Shown piece after piece: positions 8,112 through 21,300 of a DNA stretch of 64,000 bases (the stretch's first letter is position 1; every line of letters starts with the position of its first letter). The translations under genes and the position numbers were made by a program. The notes beneath the pieces are model-generated. The model saw only the letters and a program-made list of their open reading frames with translations. It was not told where the DNA came from and ran no database searches. The DNA is taken from contig NZ_CP095740.1 in assembly GCF_023078455.1 (NCBI RefSeq), forward strand, positions 1,972,001 through 2,036,000. The letters run 5' to 3'. Source of the stretch: Luteibacter aegosomatis (lineage in GTDB: Bacteria > Pseudomonadota > Gammaproteobacteria > Xanthomonadales > Rhodanobacteraceae).

Positions 8112-8738
8112 ATGAAACGCACCCTCATCGTTCTCGTGCTGCTGTCGATCGCACCGGCCGCGTTCGCGCAGACCGCCAGCCTCGAGAGCCGTCTGCGCGA
8201 CCAGTTGCGCGACACCCGCCGGCAGTTGCAGGACCTGCAGTCGCAACAGGCGCAATGGGCGGCCGAAAAAGCGGCCCTGGAGAAGGATCGGGACGCGGCC
8301 AGGCAGACGGCGGAAGCGGCGCAGGCGTCGGCGAGGAAAGCGCCCGGCGTATCGCCCGAGGCGAGCCGCGCCCTGGCGGCGGAACGCCAACGCCGCGAAG
8401 CGGCGGAAGCCAGCCTGCAGCGCGACAGGTCGGATGCCGAATCGTCGGTGACGGCCCTTCGTTCGGCACAGGCCGAGCGGGACCGCCTCGCGAAGGAACT
8501 GGACACCGCGAAAGGGCAGGTCGATGCCTGTACCGCGCGCAACGTGCGGATGTATCGGGTAGGCCAGGAGGTGATCGCCGCCTACGAGAACATCGATGCC
8601 GGCGACGTCTTCGCGTCGCGCCAGCCGTTCGCCGCCAAGGCGAGGGTGAAGCTGGAGAACGCGGCGCAGTCGTTCGGCGATCGCCTCTATGAGCAGCGTT
8701 TCGACCCCCGTGCGGGCCAGGCGTCCGCTTCGCCATGA
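8112..8738 (+). CDS. Exported coiled-coil protein of unknown function
   Basis: A 208-residue protein not assigned to a family. The start has a strong AAGGAGG at 8101-8107 overlapping the porin stop, so it belongs to the same operon. Residues 1-19 are a clean signal peptide (VLLSIAPAAFAQ). Residues about 22-140 are heptad-rich with many Glu/Arg/Gln/Ala (RLRDQLRDTRRQLQDLQSQQ) and should form a long coiled coil. The C-terminal third (ARNVRMYRVGQEVIAAYENI) looks globular. It is predicted periplasmic. Its position between porin and TpsA suggests an accessory role in secretion or in the TonB complex, untested. Confidence 0.8.
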   Translation: MKRTLIVLVLLSIAPAAFAQTASLESRLRDQLRDTRRQLQDLQSQQAQWAAEKAALEKDRDAARQTAEAAQASARKAPGVSPEASRALAAERQRREAAEASLQRDRSDAESSVTALRSAQAERDRLAKELDTAKGQVDACTARNVRMYRVGQEVIAAYENIDAGDVFASRQPFAAKARVKLENAAQSFGDRLYEQRFDPRAGQASASP

Positions 8739-8792
8739 GCCCGGACTTTTCAGCCCAGTGGTTGGGCGCAACGGACTGTAGAGGAAACCGCC

Positions 8793-9335
8793 ATGGACAG
8801 GGATGTCTCTTTCCGTCGTCGGCGTGGAGCAACGGGACCTGCCGTGTTTTCGGACCATGACATCGACGGCACGCCCGAGTGCCGCACGCCAATGCCGCGT
8901 CGTTCCCAGGCGCGTGCGCGCGTCGACGCAAGGACGCGCGGCATGACCTGCCTGCATGCCCTGGCCGAAATGCTGCGGCAGCTGTACGCCGCGCGACAGG
9001 GCAGGCAGGCCGACCTGTTGATGGACCGTTGCTCGAGCGCGGCACTGGAAACGCTGCTGGGAGAGTCGTCCGCCTTCCTCGGCTCACGCGTGAATTACGC
9101 GGTGACGGATCGTCTCCGGCACCGCAAGCCGCAACTGGACGAAACGGCGCTGCCCACGATCCGTGCGATCGCGAGCGTGCTCAACGCGTGGCTCCACGAC
9201 GGTCGCCGATCGGCGATTCGCGCGGTGTTGCGTGAACTGGGCGACGACGAGCTCAGGGAGCTCGCCTCGCTACCCGAACTGAACGATGAAGTGGCGACGA
9301 TGACGGGTGACTTCGCGGGCGGGAACGCCCCGTGA
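8793..9335 (+). CDS. Hypothetical protein upstream of tpsA
   Basis: A 180-residue product with no recognised family and no signal peptide. GAGGAAA lies about ten bases before the ATG. The first 50 residues are Arg-rich and poorly structured; from about residue 51 (MTCLHALAEMLRQLYAARQG) it looks like a compact helical domain, so translation could also begin at ATG 8943. Charged helices such as LRELGDDELRELASLPELND dominate the C-terminal half. It lies in the TPS operon between the coiled-coil protein and the exoprotein gene and might be a cytosolic chaperone or regulator; this is only positional. Confidence 0.6.
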   Translation: MDRDVSFRRRRGATGPAVFSDHDIDGTPECRTPMPRRSQARARVDARTRGMTCLHALAEMLRQLYAARQGRQADLLMDRCSSAALETLLGESSAFLGSRVNYAVTDRLRHRKPQLDETALPTIRAIASVLNAWLHDGRRSAIRAVLRELGDDELRELASLPELNDEVATMTGDFAGGNAP

Positions 9336-9393
9336 TCGCCGCCACACGACATAGCGGCGCGTGAAGCCGCATCCTGCTTTTTCGAGGCCTGTC

Positions 9394-12300
9394 ATGATCG
9401 CACCTACCCACGCTTCCGCCTCCCGCCGCTCCGACGCGTCCGTGTCGCGTCCCACGCTTCGTCGGCGCACGATGTGCCAGTTCATCGCACTGGCCCTGTT
9501 CGGCGGCGTCGCGCACGCGGGCACGCCGCCGACGTTCAGCCAGGCATGGATCGCCGGCAAGCAGGTCGGTGCCGCGCAGACGCCGCCCGCCCCGGGCGCG
9601 GGGCAGGGCGGTAACGGCGGTAACGTCTTCACGCCCGCCAACGTGCTGATGCAGCAGCGCGTGCAGCAATCGATCGCCAACCTCAACGCCGCGGCTCAGG
9701 CCGTCGCCGCGCAAATGAGCGCGCAGAAGGCGGCGCAGGCCTCCGCGCAGCCGCTGTCATCGAACATACCCGACGGCCTGGGCGATGGCGGCCTCAAGGT
9801 CGCCGGGGGCGTGGGTACCGATCCGTCGCTATGGCAGAACGCCAACGCGCCGACCCAGTCGGTGGCCGGTGGCCGCACCGACGTCGAGATCAAGCAGACG
9901 GCGTCCAAGGCGATCATGACCTGGGAGTCGTTCAACGTGGGGCGGCATACCACGGTGCACTTCGACCAGACGGGCGGTACGCAGGGCGACGGCGGCAACC
10001 AGTGGGTCGCGCTGAACCGCATCAACGATCCGTCGGGCGATCCGAGCCGGATACTCGGCCAGATAAAGGCCGAGGGCACCGTCTACCTGCTGAACCGCAA
10101 TGGCATGGTCTTCGGCGGCGGGGCACAGGTGAACACGCACTCGCTGATCGCGAGCTCCCTCGATCTCTTCACGCGCGACGTGTCGAAAAGCAACGCGTTC
10201 TTCCTGAAATACGGTATCGGAAGCACCACCGATCCCGAGCAGATCCTGGGCAACGGCGGAACCGTCACCGGGTTTCTCACCGATAACGGCGATTCGCGCG
10301 ACGCGAGCACTGCCCGAGGCGCCGTGACCGTCGGACGAGGTGCCTCCATCACCACGTCGAAGGACGGGTTCGTCTTGATCGCGGCGCCGTCCATCACGCA
10401 GGCCGGCCAGATCGTCGCCGACGACGGCCAGGCGATCATGGCGGCGGCACGGATCGTGGCGATGGCACCGACCTCCAACGGCAGCCAGTTGAACGTGCAG
10501 GCGGTCAGGGGGGCCGCAACCACCGATGGGGTCATCGAAAACACCGGCCTCGTCCAGGCTCGCCGCGGCCGGATCCAATGGTTGGGCGAAGAGATGCACC
10601 AGGACGGCGTGCTGGTCTCCTCCACCAGCCTCAGTCATCCCGGCAGCATCGAGATGGATGAAGGCAGCAGCGGCAGCCTGAAGCCGTCGGTCGCGTTCGG
10701 CGGGGGCTCGGTCACGACGATCCTGCCGGAGAAGGACGGCGAGACCACCACCTCGACGCCGGAAGCCGACGCGGCCTTCGTGACCAGCCGGGTCGACGTG
10801 AACGTCTATGCCCGGTTGAGCCCGGGCTCGTTGATGGAAGTGCCGGCGGGCAACGTGACGTTCGCGCGCGACACGTACGTCGACGGCGGTGCCACGATCG
10901 ACGTGTCCGGCCTGGCGAACGTCACGCTGCCCATGTCCGCCCTGTTGGTGACCATCCCGCGTATCGGTCTCAACGAGTTGGCGAACTCGCCGTTGCTGCG
11001 CGACAGCTTCCTGTTCTCGGCCAAGGACGTGACCATCGACAGCACCGCGTCGGGCACCCGGGCGGACGGACTGGATTGGGTCGGCAGCCCGATCCTCAAC
11101 GTGGCGGGTTACGTGAACAACGTGCCGCGAACGGTCGACGAGCTGATGATACGGTCGGGCAACATCGCTTTCCGGAACAGCGCGATCATCCGGACCGGCG
11201 CGCAACTGCGCCTGGAGGGTGGCTTCCTCCATTATCTGCCCGGCTATATCTCCACGCCGCGGCTGCAGGCGGCCAACGGCCTGGTATACGACATCGCTTC
11301 GGCGGATCCCGACGTTCCGTACGCCGGCTTCGCCGGTGTCTACACTCAGGACCACGCACGGTGGGGCGTCACCGAAACCTATGCGAGCCCGTTGCTCGCC
11401 AACATGAAGCGCTGGGACCCGGGATTCATCCGCGGGGGCGACGCGGGCACGCTGTCGTTCGGCCAGGAAGGCAACGTCGACAGGACGTTCGACCTGATCC
11501 TTGATGGCGACGTCAGCGCCCATGCCTATGCCGGACGCGAGCAGGTGCGTGGAGGCAACGAACCATTGGCCGGTTCCCTGGATATCGACGTCGTCGATAT
11601 CGCGTCGTTCAACACCTTCCAGGGCGTGAGCCGAGCCAACTCCGTCAATGTCGTGATCCAGTCCGAGAAGGTGCCGCTGGAAAGCTACAAGCCCGACTTC
11701 GGCGCCGACGATCCCTTGCCGGAGCGGGGAGGCGATCCGTCCGATCCGGGCAATCCCTTGTGGTGGCATAGCCTGTCGACCGCGATGATCGACAACGCGG
11801 GCTTCCGCAAGGTTCGCGTATCCACGGCGGGAACGGTGCTGGTGAAGGACGGCGCGGATCTCCACGTCGCCGATGGCGGCGAGGTCGATATCACGGCGAC
11901 GTCGGTGGAAGTGGACGGCACCGTCACCTCTCACGGTGGCGCCATCCACCTCTCCGCTCGCGCGAGCAACGCGAACCAGCAGGAATCCGTTCCGTCCTTC
12001 CTGTCGGTGGGAGAACACGGTCGGCTGGATGCCAGCGGTCTGTGGGTGAACGACGCCGGACGCGCGGCCGACTCGCTGCAGGGAGACCATTGGATCGACG
12101 GCGGTAGCGTGTCGCTCACCGGCCTGACGAGCAGGGGTAGCGAATCGGTCGACATCACCCCGGACATCACGCTGGCACCGGGGTCGATCATCGACGTATC
12201 GGGTGGCGGTTACGCCGGGGCGGATGGATCGTTGTCGATGGACGGCAACCTGCCGCGGGGACGTGGCGGCGACGTCGCCATCCAGACCCATGTCGACGGC

Positions 12301-15300
12301 CCGATCCTGTCGTATCGAAGCGCGGGCATGCCTGACGATCTCCTGGGCGGGCGAATCGACCTCGGCGGGACGCTGATCGCCGAAGGATTCGACGGTGGCG
12401 GCACGCTCACCTTGCACGCACCGCGGATCCAGATCGGTGGCGCGGCCGAGGCGACTCCCGACGTGGCGCTGCTCTATCTCGATCCGTCGATGTTCTCCTC
12501 ACTGGGTTTCGCCAGGTACAGCCTCATCGCCGACACCGACGCCACGGTCGCACCCGGTGCGCAAGTCGTCGTGAAACCGCGGGCGATGGTCGCGGACCTC
12601 TCGGCCTTGCGCGGCGTGGGCAGTCGCGAACACCTGCTTGGCGCGGAAGGGACGGGTGATGTGGCGACGACAGGGTACGTGGACGCGTACTTCCGTTACC
12701 TGCACCGAGGCGCCGACGACGGCCTGTCGTTACAGGCGGGCACGTACCTGGACTGGATCGGCCAGGGACTGAAGGGCGTCACCGGCAGCGTGACCGTCGG
12801 CGAGGGCGCCCGCATCGGCGTGGATGCGGGCGGCACGATCGCCCTGACGGGAAGCGGCAACGTGGTCGTGGACGGTGTCCTCGTCGCACCCGGCGGCAAG
12901 ATAGCCCTGCATAACCTCGATGCGCTGGCCCGGTTCAATCTTCCGGTCAACAGCAGTGTGTGGCTGGGTGCCCACAGCGAACTGGATGCCGGCGGGATAT
13001 CCCTGCGCGATCCCGCGGCGGGCGCGATTCCACGCAGCGGAACCGCCGATGTCCCGGCACGCAACGGCACCGTGCTGGACGGTGGCACCGTCGAACTCTA
13101 TTCCCGGCAGGATGTCGTCGCGGAGCGCGGGGCACGGGTGGCGTTGTCCGGTGCGAGCGACACCTACGACCTTCCCGCCGACGCCGATGGCCACGCCGTG
13201 GCCGACACGTCCCTGGTGGCGACGCCGGTATGGAGCGACGCGGGCTCGCTGGACATCCAGTCCGGCACGGGGCTCTACTTCGACGGCAGCATCGATGCGC
13301 ACGGCGGTGCGGCCCAGGCCCGTGGCGGAAGCCTGGCGATTTCGTCCCAGGTGGATACGTTGCGACCGGTTCGCGACGGGGAGTTGATCCTCGTCCAGAG
13401 CGGGTGGCGCTTGCCGCGGGACAGCGATCCCTTCGCCGTCGACAGCCTCGACGAGCGCGATGGCGGCGACCTGCGTTTCGCGGTCGATCGTCTCGCCGGC
13501 TCCGGCATCGACGACCTTTATCTTGGCCAGGCGCTTCCCGGTAGCGATACGCCCGAAGCCGGATACCGCAACCTCCTCGTGACCTTCGCCGGCGACGTGT
13601 CGATCGACACGGCGAGGAGCATCCAGCTACGTACGACGGGGCTGGCCTCGATCGACGCCGGCTCGCGCACGGCATCGGCCGACGGCGCGGCGTCGCAAGG
13701 GAGCGCGGTCAGCCTCAAGGCATCTTATGTCGCGCTGTTGGGTGCGCCGGCCGATACGCGACCGGGAGCGACGGCGGGCCAGGCCACGCTCGACGTCGAT
13801 GCCGACGTCATCGATATCGGCGGCCGACTCAACCTGCTCGGGTTCGAGCATGCCTCGTTCGACTCGCGGGGCGACGTGCGCTTCACGTTGCCCACGGACG
13901 ATCCCGGAGTGAACCAGACGGGCTGGCTGAACGGCGCGGGCGACCTGGAGTTCACCGCCAGCCGCCTGTATCCGATGACGCATTACGCCTTCCTCATCAA
14001 CGCGGCCCGTCCGTCGTCCGACACCACGGTTACCTTCCACCAGGCCGATCGGCACGATGCTTCCACGCCCCTGTCCGCCGGTGGCACGCTGGCGGTGGTC
14101 GCCGATCGTATCGATCAGGAAGGCACGCTCTGGGTGCCGTCGGGGTCCATCGTTCTCGGCACCGACGATCCGGAGGCCACGAGAACGGCGCTGGGGCTGG
14201 ATGCCTCGATGCCGCTCGCGTCCACCAAGGATGTCCATCTCGCGCCGGGAAGCCTGACCTCGGTGTCGCTGGCCGGCGCGGTATTGCCTTACGGTACGAC
14301 CCAGGACGGAAAGGACTGGCACTACGAGAACCAGGACGGACAACAGCAACCCCTCGTCGATCGTCCGCCTGAAAAGTCGGTGTCGATCGTGGGCGATGCC
14401 GTGGCCGTCGACGCGGGAGCGACCGTCGACCTTTCCGGCGGCGGCGACCTGCAGGCCGTGGAATGGATCCCGGGAACGGGAGGCACCCGCGACGTGCTGG
14501 CGCAGACCTATACCGACTATTCGACATCGCAGCAGGGTGAGCCGAAATCCCTGTACGCGGACGGCAGGCCGGTCTACGCGATCCTGCCGGGATACGACGC
14601 ACCGGTGTCCGCCCACGACGTGGCCCTGGAACTCGGTGCGGGAGCGGGTCCGCAGATAGGGCAGGCGGTGTACCTGGCCGGCATGCCGGGGCTGCCCGAT
14701 GGGGTCTACACGCTGCTTCCGGCGCGCTACGCGACGCTTCCGGGCGCGTATCGCGTGGTACAGGACACGGCGGTGACCGATGCGGTCATGGGCGCATCCG
14801 TCACGGCCCCGGATGGAAGCCACATCGTCAGCGGTTATTTCACCGATACCCTGACCGGTTCACGCGAAGCGCGGAACCGTTCCTTCATCGTGCAGTCGGC
14901 CCCCACGTGGAATCAGTACTCGGAGTATTCGCTGACGTCAGCAGCGGCCTTCTTCACGTCCAAGGCCGCCAAGGACGGCGGCACCACGCCTCGGCTCGGT
15001 GCGGACGCCGGTCGGCTCACCATCGCCGCTACGGCGGCGCTGTCGCTTGGCGCGACGCTCGACGCGACGCCGGCGAAGGGCGGGCGCGCTTCGCAGGTGG
15101 ACATCTCGGGCGACGCGATCCAGGTCACGGGCGGCGATGCGCCCGGGCTCGACGGATACCTGCACGTATCGGCGGACGAACTGTCGTCGCTGGGCGCCGG
15201 CAGCCTGCTTATCGGCGGCAAGCGCGAGAGCACCGGGGAGGGCGACCGGATCGACGTGCTGGCCATCGACGTCGTGCTTTCCAACGACGCGTCCCATCCA

Positions 15301-18300
15301 CTCCAGGGCAGCGAAATCGTGCTCGTCGCGAACGGCGATGGCGGCGTGACGCTGGGGGACGGCAGCGTCGTCAAGGCGACCGTGGCGGACGATGCGCCTT
15401 CGACGCCCTTGCTCATCGGGCGCATGCCCGGCGACGCGTCGGCCGGCGTGAGCGGCGACGGTGCGCTGTTGCGCGTCTCCGGCCAGGCCACGACGCCGAT
15501 CGTCCGCGCCGACGTGACCGGTCTGGACGGCCCCGCCGGCACGCCGGGCGGGCATCTCTCGATCGGATCGGGAGCGCGGATCGAATCCTCCGGGGGGATC
15601 ACGCTGGACGCGACGGGCACGACCTCGCTATCGGCGGACGCCGTGCTCGATGCGCCCGCCATCGACGTCACCGCCGGTCGCATCGGCCTGACGGCCACGA
15701 ACCCGTCGCCGCAGGATCAGGCGGGTAGCCTCCTGATCGGTCCACGTATCCTCGCGCAGCTTTCCCATGGCGACGAAACGATCCTGCGTGGGCGCCAGGC
15801 GATCGACTTCATCGGCGACGTCGCGCTTTCGGCGTCGAACGCCATCACCCTCAGCGCGCCGACGATCGGCAGCGAGGGAGGGCATGCCACGCTCTCCGCC
15901 GATTCGTTGACGATCTCGAACGACACCGGGGCCTCACGCGCCACCGCCCATTCGGGCGATGGCGTGCTGCAGATCGACGCAAGGCAGGTGCACCTGGGGT
16001 CGGGAGACAGCACGTTGTCGGGCTTCTCCGGTTTCTCGGCCCATGCCTCCGACGGCGTGTACGCATCGGGCGTCGGCTCGATCGACCTCGGTACGGCCTC
16101 GGTCGACGTCGTCACGCCTCGCATCGTGGCCGAATCCGGATCCGATAACGTGCTCGACACGAGCGGCGCGATGCATCTGCTCACCGACGGCGGCGCGGCG
16201 GCACCGTCCGCGGACGTCGCCGGCAAGATCGCCCTGCAAGGCGGATCGATCGATGTCTCCACCGCGCTCATGGCGCCCGGAGGTAGAATCGCGTTGCACG
16301 CGACGCAGGGTGACGTTCGCCTCGACCGCGGGGCGAACGTCGACGTCGGCGGCGCATCGTTGCCCTTCCATGACGTGAACGTGTCCGTGCCGGGCGGCAC
16401 GATCGTGTTGGAGGCCGATGCGGGAAGCGTCACCGCCTCGGCGGGGTCGCTGCTCGACGTCAGCGGCTCGACGGGCGGCGGCAGGGCCGGCACGCTGGAC
16501 GTCATTGCGCAACGCGGCAACGTCACGTTGGGCGGCACGCTCGTGGGCCGCGCCGCGGAGGGTTACCTGGGCGGGGTGCTCTCGGTGGATGCGATGGGAG
16601 CCATCGACCTGGGCTCCGTCGCGGCGCTCGCCGGAGACGGCGGCCTGAACGGATCGGTGTCCATCCATACCCGCGAGGGCGATCTCACCCTGGCGAAAGG
16701 GCAGACCTTGCGTTCGCACCTGGTGCGCCTCACGGCGGATGGCGGCGACGTCGATATCGCGGGCGATATCGACGCGTCCGGCACCTTCGGCGGAAAGATC
16801 ACCCTGTTCGGCGCCACGGGCGTCGACATCGACGGCGGACTGAACACCAGCGCCTCCGATCCGAACCACGACGGCGGCGATATCGCCATCGGAACGAGCG
16901 GCATCGGCGATGGGCACGTCGTGGCGTCCTACGGCTATCAAGAAGTCCAGCGAGCCGACGCCGGACATATCCGCATCGGAAGCGGCGCACGCATCCGGCA
17001 GGACGGAACCGCCGCCGACGGAAAGCTGTACCTGCGCGCACCGTTGCTCGTCGACGGCGACGTACCTGTGGATATCGCCGCCGGAACCGACTTGTCGCAT
17101 TCGCGCGAACCGTCGCTCGAAGCGTATGCGGTGTGGGACACGCGCGATGCGTCGAGCGATCCCGCGAAGCACTTCGACGGCCTGGTCGATGCCGCGGGAT
17201 GGTTTACGTCCGATCCGGTGACGGGCCGGCCCGTGCTCGTGGCGGGCACGTTCAAGGACGACGCGGGTAACGCCGTCGCCGGACCGGATCCGGCGGATCC
17301 CGCACAGGTCGCCGACTATCTCGCCCGATATCGTTTCACGCCCGACAACCTCGATCGGGCGCATGCGTCGTTCTACGGTTACGCCGACGGTGATGCGGGG
17401 AACGGTCCCGGCACGTTGATGGGCTACATCGAGCATCCCGGTTTCGCGTTCGAATCCCGCCTGCATGGCGTGGCACCCGCGCTCGACGTGCAGCCGGGCA
17501 TCGAACTGCGCAACGGCGATGCCGGCACGAACGGCGGCGATATCACCGTGCTCACCCCCTGGAACCTGGGCGCGGGAACACGGGATGCCGAGGGTGCCCT
17601 CCATCTCGCCTACCGTTACGGCGACCAGGCTCCGATCGTGAGCCTGCGGGCGGAGGGCAACCTGGATATCCGGGCGAGCATCACCGACGGTTTCTATCAG
17701 GACGCCAGCGCGGGCGGCGTGGGAGGTCTTCCGCCGCTGGCGAGCTTGATCGAGGCGCAGGCGAGTTTCCAGGCGGCGATGGATGCGGGTGGTCTCAACG
17801 CACCGCAACTTTTCAGCGAACCCGGTGTTTTCACCAGCGGCGACCCGCTGGCCATTGCCGAGTACTACGGGCAATACGTCGCGTATGGTGACTACCTCGC
17901 CAAAGTCATCCCTGAACTGAGCAACGACTTCAACCCGGTGACGCCTGCCGCCGTCATCGGTGTCGGCCTCGGCTTTTCCCTGGTCGAGCATGTGGACGGC
18001 GCCCCTTTGCCTTTGACGAAGCCCACGACGTTGGCGGAGTATCCAGCCTATCTGGCCGCCTATAAGCCGTATCTGATCGAATCGGCGACCCTGACGGATT
18101 TCGCCGATACGGCGTTCGTCCCCGACGTCTTCGAGGCTCTGGCCGCGCCGCCCACGACACTGGATCTCATTCCCGCGACGCCCGCGCCAGTCGACAACAG
18201 TCCGTCGCCGCGTGCGGTGACGAACAACCCGCTGCCGATCCTGAGCGCCAACGTGTCCGGTGGACGTAGCACCTCGTATCGCCTGGTCGCCGGTGCGGAC

Positions 18301-21300
18301 GTGACCTCGTCGGATCCCACGGCGACCGTAAACGGTGCGGCCGGTTCCGTCCTGCTCGGTGGCCATACGGACTACGCCGATCCCGACACCCGTCGCGTGC
18401 TCGCGGCGCCCACGGTGATCCGCACCGGCACCGGCGACATCGACATCGTGGCGGCAGCGGATGTCCGTTGGTCGGACGGACGCGCGCCCGCCGCCGTCTA
18501 CACGGCCGGCGCGCCGGCGGCGGGAACGACGGCCGACGGCACGGCCTCGATCCTCAAGCCGTCCGAGGTCGACGGCTTGAGCACATCGGCGGCGACCGAG
18601 CTGGTGGTGACCGGCGCCGTCAATCCGGAGGGCGCCGGCCATCTCGACGTATCCGCCGGTCGCGACATCGTGGGACGGCAGGACATGCTCGACACGACGG
18701 GCGACCTGACGGGCACGCCGGGTACGCCCACGGCGCAGTACTGGTGGCAGTGGATGCAGACGAACAACAGCGAAACACGTTCGTCCATCAACTTTGGTGC
18801 GTTCGACCAGGGATTGATGAGCGCGGGCGGCGACGTCAGCGTGCAGGCCGGTGGCGATATCCGTCAGTTGTCCGTGTCGCTGCCGACCACCTGGGCGATC
18901 TCCACCGACGCCAGCGGCGCGCCGCATCTCCAGACCTACGGTGGCGGCGACCTCGACGTAACGGCCGGCGGCGACATCCTCAGCGGCAGCTACTTCGTGG
19001 CCCGCGGCCAGGGCAATGTCCAGGCCGGTGGCCGGATCGGAAGCGATTTTTCGGTGAGCTACGCGACGCCGTCCGGTCAACCCGCGACGATGCCCGTATC
19101 CACCCTGATCGCCATGCAGGACAGCCAGTTCTCCATCGAAGCGGGGGAATCGGTGTCACTGGGCGGCATATTCGATCCGTCGTGGCTGGACTCCCGCGGC
19201 GTATCCGAATTGCTCCCCGCGCACCACGCGGACGGCCAGGGGTATTCGGCGGATTCGCGCATCGACGTCAGCGCGCTATCCGGCGACTTGACCTACGGCG
19301 ACCTCACGGCGCCCATCGCCCTGTTCGCCCCGGGGCTCGTCCCCAGTTCGGGAAACGCCGCCACCGACACGGCGGGCGACATCCTTCCGGCCACGGTCAA
19401 CTTCGCCGCCGCACAGGGCGATCTGTCCCTGCTGACCAGCGGCGAGCTGTTTCCCTCCGACCACGGCAATCTCAGCCTCCTCGCCCAAGGAAACGTCACG
19501 TTCGACATCGCCGGCCGGGGGCAGGCCACGCGGCGTTCATGGGGCATCATCGATGCACCGCTGGGTTCCATGGCATCGCCGCTGAACCTGTCGCCGTTGA
19601 TCGACGACTCCAACGGCGTGGCGACGCAAGCGCGCATCGCCGGCTACCTGTTCGGCACCGCGACGTCGGTCGATCCGGCGTTCCAGGCGTATTTCCACGC
19701 GGCCGAGCCGTGGCATGCCGACGACACCGACCCGGTGCGCGTCTATGCGTTGCAAGGGGACATCACCAACGGCACGGGCGGCGGCGTCGCGGCGGGATAC
19801 CTCATGCCCAACAAGGCCGCTCGCATCGAAGCGGGGCGCGACATCGTCGATCTCGCCTACGTCGGCCAGCAGATCCGGGGTTCGGACATGTCCGTGATCA
19901 AGGCCGGACGCGACATCGTCGACACGCCCCTCGGTGCACCCGTCGCGGCCGACCAGCCGAACAACGTTCTGCCCCTGATCGTCCAGGCGGGTCCGGGTTA
20001 TCTCTCCGTGCAAGCGGGCCGCGACCTCGGCCGGCTGGCCTCGCAGACCGACTTCTACGGCAATCAGGGGCAAATCCCCTTCAGCGTGCTTCTCGCGCCC
20101 GCCGGCGAAGGCGTCTACACGGGTATCGATACGGTCGGAAATATCTTCAATCCGCATCTTTCGGGGCAGGGCGCATCCATCGTGGCGTCGTACGGCGTGG
20201 CACCGGGCATCGACACCGCCGCGTTCATCGCCCGCTACATCGACCCGGCGGCCCCGAAACCCGCGGGCCTCGACGACGGTTCGGCGGCCCTGGTGACCTT
20301 CGTCGAGGGCTACGACGCCGGCCTCGGGGTGGATACCGGCCTGCTCGCCGATCGTCACGTACCGGACTACACCGTCGACGAAGCCTGGGCGCGATTCCAG
20401 TCGTTACCCGGCGAGGCGAAGGCCGTGTTCGTCCAGCAAACGCTGTTCCGCGTGCTGGCCCAGGTGGGCAAGGACTATGGCGACGCGAGCAGCCCGTTCG
20501 CGGGACAGTACGTGCGCGGTTACGACGCGTTGAACACCCTGTTCCCCGCGTCGCTCGGGTATACCGCCAATGGGCTCGACGGCGGCAGCAACGGGGCCCG
20601 GCAACTCGTGCACACGGGCGATCTCGATATTCGCGGCAGCACGATCCAGACCCAGAGAGGCGGCGACGTCTCCCTCCTCGCTCCGGGAGGCGAGGCCTTG
20701 CTGGGCAGCAGTTCGGCGCCGCCGGTCATCGTCGATCCGCGGGGCAACGTGCTTGCCGGACCGAATACGCAGGGCATCCTGACGCTGCAACGAGGCAACG
20801 TATCGATGTTCGGCGACGGCAGCACGCTGCTGGCGCAGAGCCGCATCTTCACCGAGCAGGGAGGTGACGTGACGATCTGGAGTTCCAACGGCGACATCAA
20901 TGCGGGCAAGGGGGCCAAGACCAGCAGCGAGATACCGCCCGTGCGCTATCTCTGCACGATCGACGCCTGGTGCCTGCAGGATGCGGCGGGACAGGTGTCC
21001 GGCGCGGGTATCGCGACGTTGCAGACGGTCGCCGGCGCGCCGGAAGGCTCGGTCTACCTGATGGCGCCGCGCGGCACCGTGGACGCCGGCGATGCGGGCA
21101 TTCGCGTATCCGGCAACCTCGTGGTGGCGGCGGCGCACGTCGCGAACGCGGACAACGTGCAGGTCAAGGGTGAGTCGATCGGCCTGCCCGTGGTGCAATC
21201 GGTCAACGTCGGCGCGCTCAATGCCGCCAGCTCGGCGGCGAGCGCGGCGACGAAAGCCGCCGAGGACGTCGCGCGTCAGCAGCAGAGCGACGCGCGCGAC

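Noticed and set aside
6105..8957. 950-codon minus-strand frame across tonB, porin and coiled-coil genes
   Set aside because: It spans three well-supported plus-strand genes and looks like noise in composition.
9829..12417. 862-codon open frame on the minus strand inside tpsA
   Set aside because: It mirrors the plus-strand codon pattern of GC-rich DNA, has an Arg/Gly/His-rich composition typical of shadow frames and no family motifs.
15934..19080. 1048-codon open frame on the minus strand inside tpsA
   Set aside because: It is a shadow of the exoprotein gene, with no signal, motif or Shine-Dalgarno.
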